Translations under genes and position numbers: made by a program
In this document: piece by piece, positions 56,462-64,000 of the stretch
Layout: each line of letters begins with the position of its first letter
Numbering within the stretch: the first letter of the stretch is position 1
Assembly (NCBI GenBank): GCA_963823515.1
Contig: CAWGMB010000011.1
Coordinates: 1-64,000 of the forward strand
From: Miltoncostaea sp963823515
Lineage (GTDB): Bacteria > Actinomycetota > Thermoleophilia > Miltoncostaeales > Miltoncostaeaceae
DNA: 64,000 nucleotides
Reading direction: 5' to 3'
The notes under the pieces: model-generated
What the model was told of the DNA's origin: nothing
Database searches by the model: none
What the model saw: only the letters and a program-made list of their open reading frames with translations

Positions 56462-57739
56462 ATGCCCGACCGATCCCACGCCCCGATCAGTGGGCCGGCC
56501 GAGCGCTCGGCCGTGCAGAGGCGCACCCTCCGGGTGCTCGTCGCCGGGCAGGTACTCGGAGGCGTGGGCCTCGCCGCGGGCGTCGCCGTGGGCGCGCTGC
56601 TCGCGCGCGACCTGCTCGGCGGCGACAGCCTGACGGGGCTCCCGGTGGCGGTCGCGACCGCGGGTGGCGCGTTGACGGCCCCGCCGCTGGCGCGGCTGAT
56701 GGACGCGCGCGGCCGGCGGCCGGGGCTGGCGCTCGGCTACCTGCTCGGCGCGCTCGGCTCGGTCATCGTCGTCACGGCGGCCGCCGTCGGCAGCTTCGCC
56801 CTGCTGCTCGCCGGGATGGTGCTGTTCGGCGGCGGCAACACGGCGAGCCTGCTCGCGCGCTACGCCGGCGCCGATCTGGCCCTGCCGCTGCAGCGGGGGC
56901 GCGCGGTGAGCACGGTGCTCTTCGCCACCACCTTCGGCGCCGTGGCCGGGCCGAACCTGATCGACGCGACGGGCGCGGCGGCGCGCGCGGTCGGGCTGCC
57001 CGAGCTGTCGGGCCCCTTCGCCCTCTCGGGCCTGGCCTACGTGGCGGCGGCCCTCGTCGTCGGCATCGCCCTGCGGCCGGACCCCCTCCTGCTCGCGCGC
57101 GCGGTCGATCCAGAGGGCGATCCAGTGGCGCCGCCGCCCCTGACCGGGCGGGGCGGCTGGAGCGACCTCGCGCACGGCCCGGCGCTGACCGGGGTGAGCG
57201 CGATGGTCACCGCGCAACTGGTGATGGTCGGGGTGATGACCATGACGCCCCTGCACATGCGCGCCCACGGGCACGGCCTGCAGGTGATCGGCCTGGTCAT
57301 CAGCGTCCACATCGCGGGCATGTACCTGTTCTCGCCGCTGGTCGGCCAGCTCGCCGACCGAGTGGGCCGGATGCCGACCCTGCGCTTCGGCGCGGGCGCG
57401 CTCACCGCCGCCGGGGCGCTGGCCGCCTTCGCCGACCCGGCCTCGAGCGTCGTGCTCGGCGGGGCCCTGTTCCTTCTGGGCCTCGGCTGGAGCCTCTGCC
57501 TGGTCGCCGGCAGCACCCTCCTGATCGACGCCGTCCCGGTCGCCCGCCGCGCCCAGGCGCAGGGCAAAGCCGACCTGATGCTCGGGCTCGCCGGCGCCCT
57601 CGGCGGCCTCGGCTCGGGGTTCCTGCTGGGCGCCGCCGGCTTCGCGGCCGTGGGACTGCTGGCCGCCGTGATCTCGGTGGTGTTCCTCGGGCCACGGTGG
57701 GTCCGCGAAGCGACCGTCCCCGCCGACGCCCGAACGTGA
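56462..57739 (+). CDS. Major facilitator superfamily transporter
   Basis: A 425-residue, 12-helix MFS permease. The loop 2-3 motif reads RLMDARGRRPGLALGY and the corresponding loop 8-9 motif is QLADRVGRMPTLRFG, as in drug/proton antiporters. A long polar linker sits at about 200-230. The ATG at 56462 follows GGGGGG directly and lies 6 nt after CAGTCT. It is divergent from the kinase gene (126 bp apart). Substrate unknown; a drug-efflux-like role is inferred. Confidence 0.85.
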   Translation: MPDRSHAPISGPAERSAVQRRTLRVLVAGQVLGGVGLAAGVAVGALLARDLLGGDSLTGLPVAVATAGGALTAPPLARLMDARGRRPGLALGYLLGALGSVIVVTAAAVGSFALLLAGMVLFGGGNTASLLARYAGADLALPLQRGRAVSTVLFATTFGAVAGPNLIDATGAAARAVGLPELSGPFALSGLAYVAAALVVGIALRPDPLLLARAVDPEGDPVAPPPLTGRGGWSDLAHGPALTGVSAMVTAQLVMVGVMTMTPLHMRAHGHGLQVIGLVISVHIAGMYLFSPLVGQLADRVGRMPTLRFGAGALTAAGALAAFADPASSVVLGGALFLLGLGWSLCLVAGSTLLIDAVPVARRAQAQGKADLMLGLAGALGGLGSGFLLGAAGFAAVGLLAAVISVVFLGPRWVREATVPADART

Positions 57740-57864
57740 GGCTCGCGCTCACCCTCCCGGCGGCGCCTCCTGGAGCCCGGAGGCCGGCACGGGGCTCCGG
57801 CCGAGCGTCGTGACCGCGGCGACGGCGCCCGGCCGGCGCCTCGAACGCGGCCATCCCGGCCCGC

Positions 57865-57932
57865 TCACGACAGGGGCTCCGGCCGCGCCACCTCCTGCAC
57901 CAGCCAGAGGTTCCCGTCGGGATCCTCGCGTT
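57865..57932 (-). pseudogene. VOC-family gene relic (3' end only)
   Basis: About 20 codons read EDPDGNLWLVQEVARPEPLS and stop at 57865. This is the classic final strand of a VOC/glyoxalase-family protein. No upstream part remains before the cupin gene. Confidence 0.5.
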
Positions 57933-58015
57933 GTCGGGGATGGTGCCCGACAAGGGGCTTCAACGGAGATCGGGGCGACGACTCATCGCACGGTCCGGTG
58001 ATTCGTCGCCGGGCC

Positions 58016-58354
58016 TCACTCCGCGGACCCGCCCGTCGTGAGGAGCGTCAGCAGCATCACCGCCGGCGTCTCGGCGCGTACCGCGTGGCGCAACCCGGCG
58101 CCCATGTGGACCCATGTACCCTCCTCGGCCATGACGCGCGCACCGGCGAGCGTGAGCTCCAGCCGGCCGCGCAGCACCTGGATCACCGCCGGACGCGTGG
58201 AGGTGTGCTCCGTGAGCTCCTCGCCGGCGGCGAAGCCGAATACGACGACCCGCACGTCTCCGTCAGCGTGCAGCGTGCGGCTCAGCGTCCCCACAGCCGG
58301 CACCTCGACGAGGGTGGCCGGGTCGGGCTCGACGCGGAAGGTGGGCGCGGTCAT
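58016..58354 (-). CDS. Small cupin-domain protein
   Basis: A 112-residue single cupin barrel. The first cupin motif region contains LTEHTSTRPAVIQVLRGRLEL, with the metal-ligand His in EHTS and the usual Gly-x-Leu. The second motif is weak: GTWVHMGAGLRHAVRAE supplies two His residues. GGGGAG lies 4-9 nt before the ATG at 58354. It is in the same direction as the SufR-like regulator 140 bp upstream and may be co-transcribed. Substrate unknown. Confidence 0.75.
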   Translation of the reverse strand: MTAPTFRVEPDPATLVEVPAVGTLSRTLHADGDVRVVVFGFAAGEELTEHTSTRPAVIQVLRGRLELTLAGARVMAEEGTWVHMGAGLRHAVRAETPAVMLLTLLTTGGSAE

Positions 58355-58493
58355 GGGGTCTCCCCGGGTGGCTGGTCGGATATGGGCGACCGCGGACCGC
58401 GACGGGCCGGCGCGGCGGTGACGGCCCGTACGCGTGGCCAGATCGCGACGGCGAACGCGAGCGCAGCGAGGGCGGCACGCACGCACCAGCGGC

Positions 58494-59192
58494 TCAGCGT
58501 GGGCACGGCGGGCCCGCCAGGCGGAGCCGGCATCCCCCGCGGCGGGGATCCTCCACGACGAACTCGGTCACCGTCACATCGGGTGCCGCGCGTGCGGCGA
58601 TGCCCCGGGCGAGCCCGCGGTGCAGCACGCAGATCAGATCGCCGCCGGGCGCCTCCACGCCATCGGCGAAGGGGCATCGGTCGAGGACGAGGTCGGCGGG
58701 GGCGGGCCCGGCGACCTCCCGCGGCGCGAAGCCCAGGCGCTCGAACGCCTTCTTCATCTCGCCGATGCCGGCGCCCTCCGCGGGGACGTTCCAGCCCTGA
58801 CCCTCGCCGAAGCGCTCCATCTCGGCCGGGCCGAGGCCCGTCTGGCGGACGAGACCCATCAGGAGGCGCACCAGCTCGCGATGCCCGGCGGCCTCCGGAT
58901 CGCCCGTCGGGGAGGCGAGCGAGTACCGGCGCACGGGCCTGCCCCGCCCGCGCGGAGGGTCGGTGACGCCCTGGGCGACGCCGACCCGCTCGAGGGCGTC
59001 GAGCTGGGCACGCACGCTGGTGTGGTGGCGCCCGAGCGCGTCGGCGACCTCCTGCGCCGTCAGGGGTCCGGACGCCCGCTCGAGGAGCGCGGCGATGCGG
59101 CGTGCGGCCGGCCGCGCCAGCAGGGCGCTCCGCGCGTGCCGGGCGGGGACGAGCGCGTCCAGGGCGTCGGGGTGGGTGGTCGAGGTGGTCAC
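58494..59192 (-). CDS. SufR-like Fe-S-binding transcriptional regulator
   Basis: A 232-residue regulator. The N-terminal winged helix (LTAQEVADALGRHHTSVRAQLDALERVG) is DeoR/ArsR-like and ends in a GRGRPVRRYSL wing. The C-terminal part has the Cys pattern of SufR-type proteins: Cys173 (DRCPF), Cys188 (ICVLHRG), Cys221 and Cys230. In SufR such residues hold a [2Fe-2S] or [4Fe-4S] cluster that senses redox stress or NO. The GTG at 59192 is chosen because GAGGA lies upstream. Divergent from a NirK-like copper protein, it is the likely regulator of that gene. Confidence 0.75.
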   Translation of the reverse strand: MTTSTTHPDALDALVPARHARSALLARPAARRIAALLERASGPLTAQEVADALGRHHTSVRAQLDALERVGVAQGVTDPPRGRGRPVRRYSLASPTGDPEAAGHRELVRLLMGLVRQTGLGPAEMERFGEGQGWNVPAEGAGIGEMKKAFERLGFAPREVAGPAPADLVLDRCPFADGVEAPGGDLICVLHRGLARGIAARAAPDVTVTEFVVEDPRRGGCRLRLAGPPCPR

Positions 59193-59301
59193 GGGAGAGA
59201 GGTCCTCACGGTCGGCCGAGTATCCGCCGCGACCGCGCCTGGAAGCGTGTCGCGGCATCGACTACGGCGGGTCGGCGCTCGAGATCGGGACGTCGGGCCA
59301 T

Positions 59302-59330
59302 TTATTAGTGATTTATCACAAGAATATACT
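59302..59330 (+). promoter_or_regulatory. Promoter with palindromic operator for the NirK-like gene
   Basis: An AT-rich island in GC-rich DNA carries TATACT (59325-59330) as -10 and a weak -35 (TTATTA, 59302-59307), 17 bp apart. GTGAT-TT-ATCAC (59308-59319), an inverted repeat, lies exactly in the spacer, where a bound regulator would block transcription. The SufR-like protein on the other side of the gap is the obvious candidate. Confidence 0.55.
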
Positions 59331-59412
59331 TGAGGCCATGCCGGTCGGACCCCGGACCCGGCCCACGGAGACCCCGGGGCTCACACGGCGACACCACGAT
59401 CGGAGAGCCCAG

Positions 59413-60480
59413 ATGCTCGACCCGTTGACCCGGCGTCAGATGATCGGCGGCCTCGCGGTCGCAGGTCCGCTCGCCGCCCTCGGCCTGACCGCGTGCGGAG
59501 GCGTTGGAGACGATTCCGCGGCGGCCGCGACGACGGTCGCGGCGGCGGCCGACGCCCATGGCGCCACGGCCCCCGTCGACCACGGTCCGGTCGTCGCGCC
59601 CCGCGACCCCCATGCGACCTTCCCGGCGAAGGCCCCGCCGCGCTCCACGACCAAGGTCCACAAGATCGAGTTCGAGGTCGACGAGTTCTTGCTGGAGATC
59701 GCCGAGGACCGCACGATGATGGCCTGGTGCTTCGCGGAGGCCGGCAAGAAGGGGACCCTCCCCGGGCCGGTCGTCCGCGTCACCGAGGGTGACCGGATCG
59801 ATTTCACGCTCCACAACACGGGGACGCTGCAACACTCGATGGACTTCCACGCGGCCAAGATCTCGTGGTCGCGCCACTACGGCCCGGTGGACCCCGGCAA
59901 GAAGGCGACCTTCTCGTTCGTCGCGAAGGTCCCCGGCGTCTTCATGTACCACTGCGGCGTGCCGCCGGTGCTCCTGCACATCGGCCAGGGTCAGCACGGC
60001 ACGATCATCGTCGACCCGGCCGACCCCTCGGTCCTGCCGCCCGCGCAGGAGTTCGTGATCGTCCAGACGGACATCTACCCGGGGCCCAACGGGGAGACCT
60101 CGAACTTCTCGGCGCTGGAGGCGGCCAACCCCGAGCTCGTGGTGTTCAACGGCTATGCCAACCAGTACACCGGCAAGAACGCCCTCCGCATCACGAAGGG
60201 CGAGCGCGTGCGGATCTTCGTGCAGAACGCGGGCCCCAACCGCTGGTCGGCCTTCCACGTGATCGGCGCGCTCTTCGACCGCGTGTTCGCCGAGGGGATC
60301 TACCCCGAGAACCTCACGCGCGGCTGCCAGACGCTCAACCTGTCACCGAGCCAGGGCGCGGTCGTCGAGTTCACGGTCGAGGAGGACGGCAGCTACCCGT
60401 TCGTCTCGCACGACTTCCACGACCACGCCAAGGGCGCCTTCGGGCTCTTCACCACCAACGGCGAGGGCACCGGGGGCTGA
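59413..60480 (+). CDS. NirK-like two-domain copper protein (multicopper oxidase family), TAT lipoprotein
   Basis: A 355-residue two-cupredoxin protein. The N-terminus has a twin-arginine signal (TRRQMIGGL) and a lipobox with Cys28, so it is probably exported folded and lipid-anchored. Domain 1 has the copper ligands of NirK-type enzymes: His141 and His146 (HSMDFH), His180-Cys181 (YHCGVPP) and His189 (LLHIG). Five residues after His189 NirK has Met; here it is Gln194, so the type-1 copper should be altered. Domain 2 supplies His282 (AFHVIG) and a His-rich HDFHDH end. The ATG at 59413 follows GGAGAG; an upstream ATG at 59338 is possible. Nitrite reduction is plausible, not proven. Confidence 0.82.
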   Translation: MLDPLTRRQMIGGLAVAGPLAALGLTACGGVGDDSAAAATTVAAAADAHGATAPVDHGPVVAPRDPHATFPAKAPPRSTTKVHKIEFEVDEFLLEIAEDRTMMAWCFAEAGKKGTLPGPVVRVTEGDRIDFTLHNTGTLQHSMDFHAAKISWSRHYGPVDPGKKATFSFVAKVPGVFMYHCGVPPVLLHIGQGQHGTIIVDPADPSVLPPAQEFVIVQTDIYPGPNGETSNFSALEAANPELVVFNGYANQYTGKNALRITKGERVRIFVQNAGPNRWSAFHVIGALFDRVFAEGIYPENLTRGCQTLNLSPSQGAVVEFTVEEDGSYPFVSHDFHDHAKGAFGLFTTNGEGTGG

Positions 60481-60487
60481 CGACCGC

Positions 60488-60521
60488 CGCCGGCCGGGGG
60501 TGCGCCCGACCCCGGCCGGCG
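60488..60521 (+). terminator. Terminator hairpin between convergent genes
   Basis: A 12-bp stem CGCCGGCCGGGG/CCCCGGCCGGCG with a 10-nt loop lies 8 bp past the copper-protein stop. Confidence 0.65.
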
Positions 60522-60545
60522 CCTCAGCCCGAATCCGGACCCGGC

Positions 60546-61040
60546 TCAGACGTCGCGGACGCCGGCGACGACCAGGGCCACGCCGACGACGACCTGCAGC
60601 GCGGCCAGGAAGGGCGTCGCGCGGGCGACCGCGGCGGCCGGCAGCGCGCGGGCCGTCACCGCCACCACCGCGAGGGCCAGGGCGCCCGCGCCGAGGACGG
60701 CCGCGATGCCCCGGTCGGCGCCGGCGCTGATCGCCAGGCAGGCGAGCTCGGGGGTGACGAGCGCCGCGGCGAAGGGACCCGGCGGGTCGGGCCGGACGAT
60801 CGTACGCAGGCCCGCCGCCGCCAACACGAGGCCGGCGGCGATCCGGAACGACTCCGGGCTGATGTCGAGCGCGTCGAGGAACGGATCGGCGAGGGCGGCG
60901 GCGAGGGCGATCACCGCGGCGGCCGCGGCCAGCGTCGCCGCCAGGGCCCGGGGCGAGGGCGCGCCGTGGCGCGAGGCGAGCGCCACGCGCCCGGCGCTCG
61001 CCGTGGCGAGGAACCCCGCGAGCATCAGTCCGACGCTCAT
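60546..61040 (-). CDS. Small membrane protein, MarC-like
   Basis: A 164-residue protein with five or six hydrophobic helices. LDALDISPESFRIAAGLVLAAAGLR resembles the ISxxxFRIAGGLLLLxxGL segment of MarC-family membrane proteins; the rest is divergent and shorter than the usual MarC (about 200). The ATG overlaps the stop of the preceding minus-strand gene by 4 bp, so it is co-translated with it. Function unknown. Confidence 0.55.
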   Translation of the reverse strand: MSVGLMLAGFLATASAGRVALASRHGAPSPRALAATLAAAAAVIALAAALADPFLDALDISPESFRIAAGLVLAAAGLRTIVRPDPPGPFAAALVTPELACLAISAGADRGIAAVLGAGALALAVVAVTARALPAAAVARATPFLAALQVVVGVALVVAGVRDV

Positions 61041-62218
61041 CCGATCACCTCCCGTACGCCGATCAGGGCCGCGATGGCGTGCTGCTGGTCGTCCATCTGG
61101 GTGTAGCCGCCCGCGAACCACGCCCCGCGCGATCGGGGGCCGGCGGTGGCCGGAGCCTGACGGACGACAAGGATGCCCGCCAGGCAGGCGGCGCGCTCGC
61201 CGAGGTCGTCGCGCAGGTCGGCCAGGCGGGGGTCGGCCCCCGAGGCGCGCCAGAGCGCCGCGGTCGCCTCGCCCACCGTGCCGAGGGCCGCGCCCGACTC
61301 GGAGAACGGGTTGAGCGGCCGCCCGACGCGCTGCGACTCGAGCCGCACGAGGAAGCCGAAGTACCCCGACAGCCAGCGGGCGTATCCGGCCTCGGCCTCG
61401 GTGAGCCCTGCCGGGGCCAGCTCGGCGAGGCCGTACGCCGCCCAGTGGTCGGCCTGGCGGTACGCGTGCCCCTCGGCCGCGTCACGGCGGCTCGCCAGAT
61501 AGCCGGCGATGCGGTGGGCCGGAGGTCCCCAGTCCTCGTCCGGGAAGGTCGTGCGCATCAGGGCCAGGGCGTAGAGGGCCTCGCCGGTCGAGAACTTCCC
61601 GAACACGTCCGGCACGCTGCGCCCGGTCGCGCGGCGCCAGAACTGGAGCACGCTTCCGTCGGACTGCTCCTGCGACACGATGAAGCGGGCGAGCCGGCGC
61701 ATCAGCGGGTCGTGGCGTGCGTCGCCGGTGACCTGGCGGCGATGGGCCAGCGCCACCACGAGCAGCGCGTTCGCGCCGACGTTGGCGTCCTCGCCCGGAG
61801 GCGCGAGGGCGGCCCAGTCGTCGTGCGCCACCAGGTTGTTCCGGGCGTACCGCAACCCGGCGTCGGCGGGATCGATGCGCCCGAGGCGGTAGAGCGCGTC
61901 CATCACGCCGGCGTGCCGGGTGGTGTTGTAGCCGGTCGCCACGGCGTCCCGGGCGGCGTCGTACCCGTAGAGGAACCGTCCGTCGTCGCCCTGCCCGCGC
62001 ACGAGCCACGCCGCGCCCTCGCCGATCGCCCGGCCGACGTCGGCCGGGCCGGCCGGCGGGCAGGTCTCCGCCGGGACGATCGCGACCCTCAGCGCCACGG
62101 CCGCGACGACCACGACCACGGCCGTCCGGATCAGCCAGGAGCGGTGGCGCAGCAGCGCGTCCCGGACGGGCCGGCGAGCGGGGGTCAGGGCAGCATGACC
62201 CGACGTCGGGAACGCCAT
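61037..62218 (-). CDS. Membrane-anchored alpha/alpha-toroid protein
   Basis: A 393-residue protein. A single N-terminal membrane helix (about 25-45, IRTAVVVVVAAVALRVAIV) precedes a helical domain with repeated GAAWLVRGQGDDGRFLYGYD, NTTRHAGVMDALYRLGR and FSTGEALYALAL segments. This pattern is typical of (alpha/alpha)6 or terpenoid-cyclase-like toroids, which include glycosidases and lyases acting on polysaccharides. I cannot name the exact family. The ATG at 62218 is the first plausible start. It is coupled to the MarC-like gene. Confidence 0.65.
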   Translation of the reverse strand: MAFPTSGHAALTPARRPVRDALLRHRSWLIRTAVVVVVAAVALRVAIVPAETCPPAGPADVGRAIGEGAAWLVRGQGDDGRFLYGYDAARDAVATGYNTTRHAGVMDALYRLGRIDPADAGLRYARNNLVAHDDWAALAPPGEDANVGANALLVVALAHRRQVTGDARHDPLMRRLARFIVSQEQSDGSVLQFWRRATGRSVPDVFGKFSTGEALYALALMRTTFPDEDWGPPAHRIAGYLASRRDAAEGHAYRQADHWAAYGLAELAPAGLTEAEAGYARWLSGYFGFLVRLESQRVGRPLNPFSESGAALGTVGEATAALWRASGADPRLADLRDDLGERAACLAGILVVRQAPATAGPRSRGAWFAGGYTQMDDQQHAIAALIGVREVIG

Positions 62219-62622
62219 GCGGACATGTCTATCGCCACCGGGCCCCCGCGGCCAGCGCAGGGGCCCGCCGGACCCCCGGCGAGGGCGCGACGTCGTCTGA
62301 CGTCCGGCGTACACGGCGCACTCCGGGTCGGAAGCGGGGGTTCGGTGATGGCGGTGGTGGGCGTCGGACTGCGCGGCGAGTCCACTGCCAGCGTGAGCGT
62401 CGCTCTTCGGCTCCTGATCGACCATCGCGAGGATCCGTTGGCCGGGCGCACGCGCCACATCAACCGGCTTCGCCGGCACCTTCCACGACACCGGCCCCGC
62501 CCGGGGCCACGCGGCGCAGTCGCTCATCACCTGCAAGCACCTGGCCCTCTGCGCGGGCGGCATCACTGACACGGGAGCGAGGGGCCACGATCGCAGTCAC
62601 CCGCATCGAAGGAGGTCCGCGC
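62219..62622. other. No gene recognised
   Basis: This region between two minus-strand genes has only short low-complexity frames. The only clear element is the hairpin at its downstream side. Confidence 0.4.
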
Positions 62623-62667
62623 GCGACGACGCGGGGCCCACCCCGAAGGTGCGCCCCGCGTCGTCGC
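62623..62667 (-). terminator. Terminator of the secreted-protein gene
   Basis: A perfect 15-bp stem (GCGACGACGCGGGGC and its complement) with a 15-nt loop lies 21 bp past the stop at 62688. Confidence 0.75.
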
Positions 62668-62687
62668 CACGCAGGATCGGGTCCTGG

Positions 62688-63293
62688 CTACAGGGCCCGG
62701 GGGTCGATGTAGACGTCATCGACCTCCCAGGTGCCCCCGGAGTCGGCGGTGATCCGCAGCTGCACGTCCGTGGCGCCGAGGGCCATCAGGTTCGACGGCA
62801 GCTCATCGGCCAGCGGCAGCACCGGGCTCGGCGCCCACACCGCATACTGGCCGTTGTTCGCGAACAGGCCGGCCTTCTTGACCTTGTTGCCGGAGTAGAT
62901 GATCTCGACCTTGAGCTGACCGGGGCTGCCGGTCACCTGGCGCGCGAACAGCCGCAGCGTCGGGTGGTCGAGTGAGACGCAGAACAGCGGGGACACGGCC
63001 ATCGCCTTCTTGGGCAGCCGGACCGACCGCTGGTCGCTGGCGCTGCGCACCGAGAAGCTCTCGTTGCCGGCGACGACCGCGCCGCCGCCGCTGAACGTCC
63101 AGTCCGCCATGCCCGCCTCGAAGCCGCCTCCGGGCGCCAACCCGTACAGGGCGTTGTCAGCGAACTGGGCGAAGGGGGTGGAGGGGTCGGAGACGGGCTG
63201 CGTCGAGCAAGCGGCCTGCGCCGCGGCCGGCATGGCCAGGGCCGCAAGCAGCCCCACGAGCACTCCCTGAAAACGTCGCGACTTGATCTGCAT
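62688..63293 (-). CDS. Secreted protein, single beta-sandwich-like domain
   Basis: A 201-residue exported protein. The signal peptide (residues 1-28) ends in the typical AMPAAAQAA cleavage region. The mature part begins with ACSTQPVSDPSTPFAQF and contains GGGFEAGMADWTFSGG, then VKVEI-like strands and a final WEVDDVYIDP. This order is that of a carbohydrate-binding-like beta-sandwich seen in many actinobacterial secreted proteins. GAGGAG precedes the ATG at 63293; the longer frame is rejected. Ligand unknown. Confidence 0.7.
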   Translation of the reverse strand: MQIKSRRFQGVLVGLLAALAMPAAAQAACSTQPVSDPSTPFAQFADNALYGLAPGGGFEAGMADWTFSGGGAVVAGNESFSVRSASDQRSVRLPKKAMAVSPLFCVSLDHPTLRLFARQVTGSPGQLKVEIIYSGNKVKKAGLFANNGQYAVWAPSPVLPLADELPSNLMALGATDVQLRITADSGGTWEVDDVYIDPRAL

Positions 63294-63511
63294 CGTGTAC
63301 GACTCCTCGTCCATCGGGTTCGGTCTACGCGGGTTTGATCGGCGCACCCGGGCCTGACGACCACGCTGCTAGAGCAGCTGCCCATACCCGGACCCGGGCC
63401 GGGGCCACGCAACGGCGACGACTGCACCAGCGCCAGCGGCACCAGGGTCGACCCGGACGGGCGTGCCGCTCGTCGCTTCGGCGCAGCGTCGGGAGCGCAG
63501 ATCGGGAGACT

Positions 63512-63830
63512 ATGGCGAGCGAAGCGCACTGCCGACGCCCCGGCTGGTTCACGGTCAACGTGTTCAACCGGATCGTGGCCGCCCTCACGCGGACCGGGGT
63601 CGGCGTCGCCGGCTCCCGCGTGCTGGAGGTGCCGGGCCGCTCGTCCGGCCGGTCGCGGAGGACGCCGGTCAAACCTGCTCACGCTCGACGGCCGGCGCTA
63701 CCTCGTCGCGCCGCGCGGTCACACGCAATGGGCCCGCAACCTGCGCGTCGCCGGGAGCGGGCGGCTGCTCCTCGGTCGCGCTGGACCGGACCGCGTCCCG
63801 TGGGCGCGCGCCGCTCGCGCCCCGCTAACG
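63512..63830 (+). pseudogene. Deazaflavin (F420)-dependent nitroreductase-family gene, frameshifted and truncated
   Basis: From the ATG at 63512 the frame reads FTVNVFNRIVAALTRTGVG and VLEVPGRSSGRSRRTPV, the typical start of the DDN/F420-binding nitroreductase family. The continuation NLLTLDGRRYLVAPRGHTQW and ARNLRVAGSGRLLLG is one frame away. One extra A at 63671-63673 (GTCAAACC for GTCAACC) explains it. The C-terminal third of the family (about 40 residues) is missing before the next gene starts at 63838. Confidence 0.65.
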
Positions 63831-63831
63831 T
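63826..63831 (+). promoter_or_regulatory. Putative leaderless -10 element for the YcaQ-like gene
   Basis: TAACGT lies exactly 6 nt before the ATG at 63838. Confidence 0.5.
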
Positions 63832-63837
63832 CGCGCG

Positions 63838-64000
63838 ATGGGCGCCGACCGGACCGACATCAGCGCGTCCCAGGCCCGACGGATCGCGCTCCACGCCCAG
63901 GGGTTCGGCGAGCGGCGTCCGCCGGGACGGGTGGACCGCCGTCACGTGCGACGGGTGCTCGACCGGATCGGCCTGATCCAGATCGACTCGGTCAACGTGC
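63838..64000 (+). CDS. YcaQ/winged-helix DNA-glycosylase-like protein, 5' part
   Basis: The first 54 codons are visible; the gene runs off the window. ISASQARRIALHAQGF and HVRRVLDRIGLIQIDSVNV are the conserved start of the winged-helix YcaQ/AlkX family, whose E. coli member unhooks interstrand DNA crosslinks. The family's catalytic motif lies beyond the window, so activity cannot be judged. The start is supported by the -10 element 6 nt upstream. Confidence 0.75.
   Translation, partial: MGADRTDISASQARRIALHAQGFGERRPPGRVDRRHVRRVLDRIGLIQIDSVNV

Overview
The window is a very GC-rich chromosomal stretch with tightly packed genes, many GTG starts, 1-4 bp stop/start overlaps, an actinobacterial-type LexA box and no phage or plasmid backbone. 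It looks actinobacterial. The selenocysteine cluster, the LigD-type polymerase and several small families would fit a Thermoleophilia/Solirubrobacterales-like soil lineage, but that placement is an inference from gene style, not a measured phylogeny. At least nine genes carry a TANNNT -10 hexamer exactly 6 nt before the start codon and no Shine-Dalgarno sequence, which points to leaderless transcription.

Layout. 1-4.6 kb: end of a repeat-containing protein, SOS-type dinB, an SDR, and a P-II/ammonium-transporter pair. 4.7-8.6 kb: intact tRNA-Lys followed by a relic island bounded by a 78-bp direct repeat of the tRNA 3' half plus its terminator. The island holds a CorC-type protein, an IS3-family transposase remnant, a truncated MscS-like gene and a VOC protein. 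8.7-12.7 kb: small stress-type proteins and an arsR-arsD-arsA operon with its own promoter/operator but no visible efflux pump, preceded by OsmC and a zinc-ribbon protein. 13-20.6 kb: small redox, AraC and SnoaL-type genes with several broken genes and a 'graveyard' at 17.9-18.7 kb. 20.7-28.3 kb: flavodoxin, a SulP anion transporter, membrane proteins, an AraC regulator and a GAP-family membrane protein.

28.4-34.9 kb: one broken and one frameshifted DUF1254-type gene, then the complete selenocysteine system selD-selA-selB followed 14 bp later by selC (tRNA-Sec, UCA). 35-37 kb: a lower-GC patch with orphan genes. 37-40.3 kb: a MacB/FtsX-type ABC exporter pair. 40.4-47.1 kb: a minus-strand operon of a hybrid MASE1-PAS-GAF-PAS histidine kinase with two receiver domains, a stand-alone receiver, a HEAT-repeat membrane protein and a family-2 glycosyltransferase, probably a signal-controlled surface-polysaccharide module. 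47.4-49.7 kb: a deletion scar joining two half-genes, a methyltransferase and a secreted protein.

49.8-52.8 kb: a repair operon consisting of a LigD-type polymerase, an alkyltransferase-like domain fused to an AlkA-type glycosylase, a NUDIX hydrolase and a lipoprotein. 53-57.7 kb: a NarL-type two-component pair and an MFS transporter. 58-60.5 kb: a cupin, a SufR-like Fe-S regulator and, divergent from it, a TAT-exported NirK-like copper protein whose type-1 axial Met is Gln. The regulator and the copper protein share a palindrome-bearing promoter region. 60.5-64 kb: membrane, toroid and secreted proteins, a frameshifted deazaflavin nitroreductase and the start of a YcaQ-like protein.

Four otherwise well-preserved genes differ from an intact frame by a single base, and a fifth small one probably does too. 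They may be true decay or long-read assembly indels. No CRISPR array, rRNA or complete mobile element was seen.
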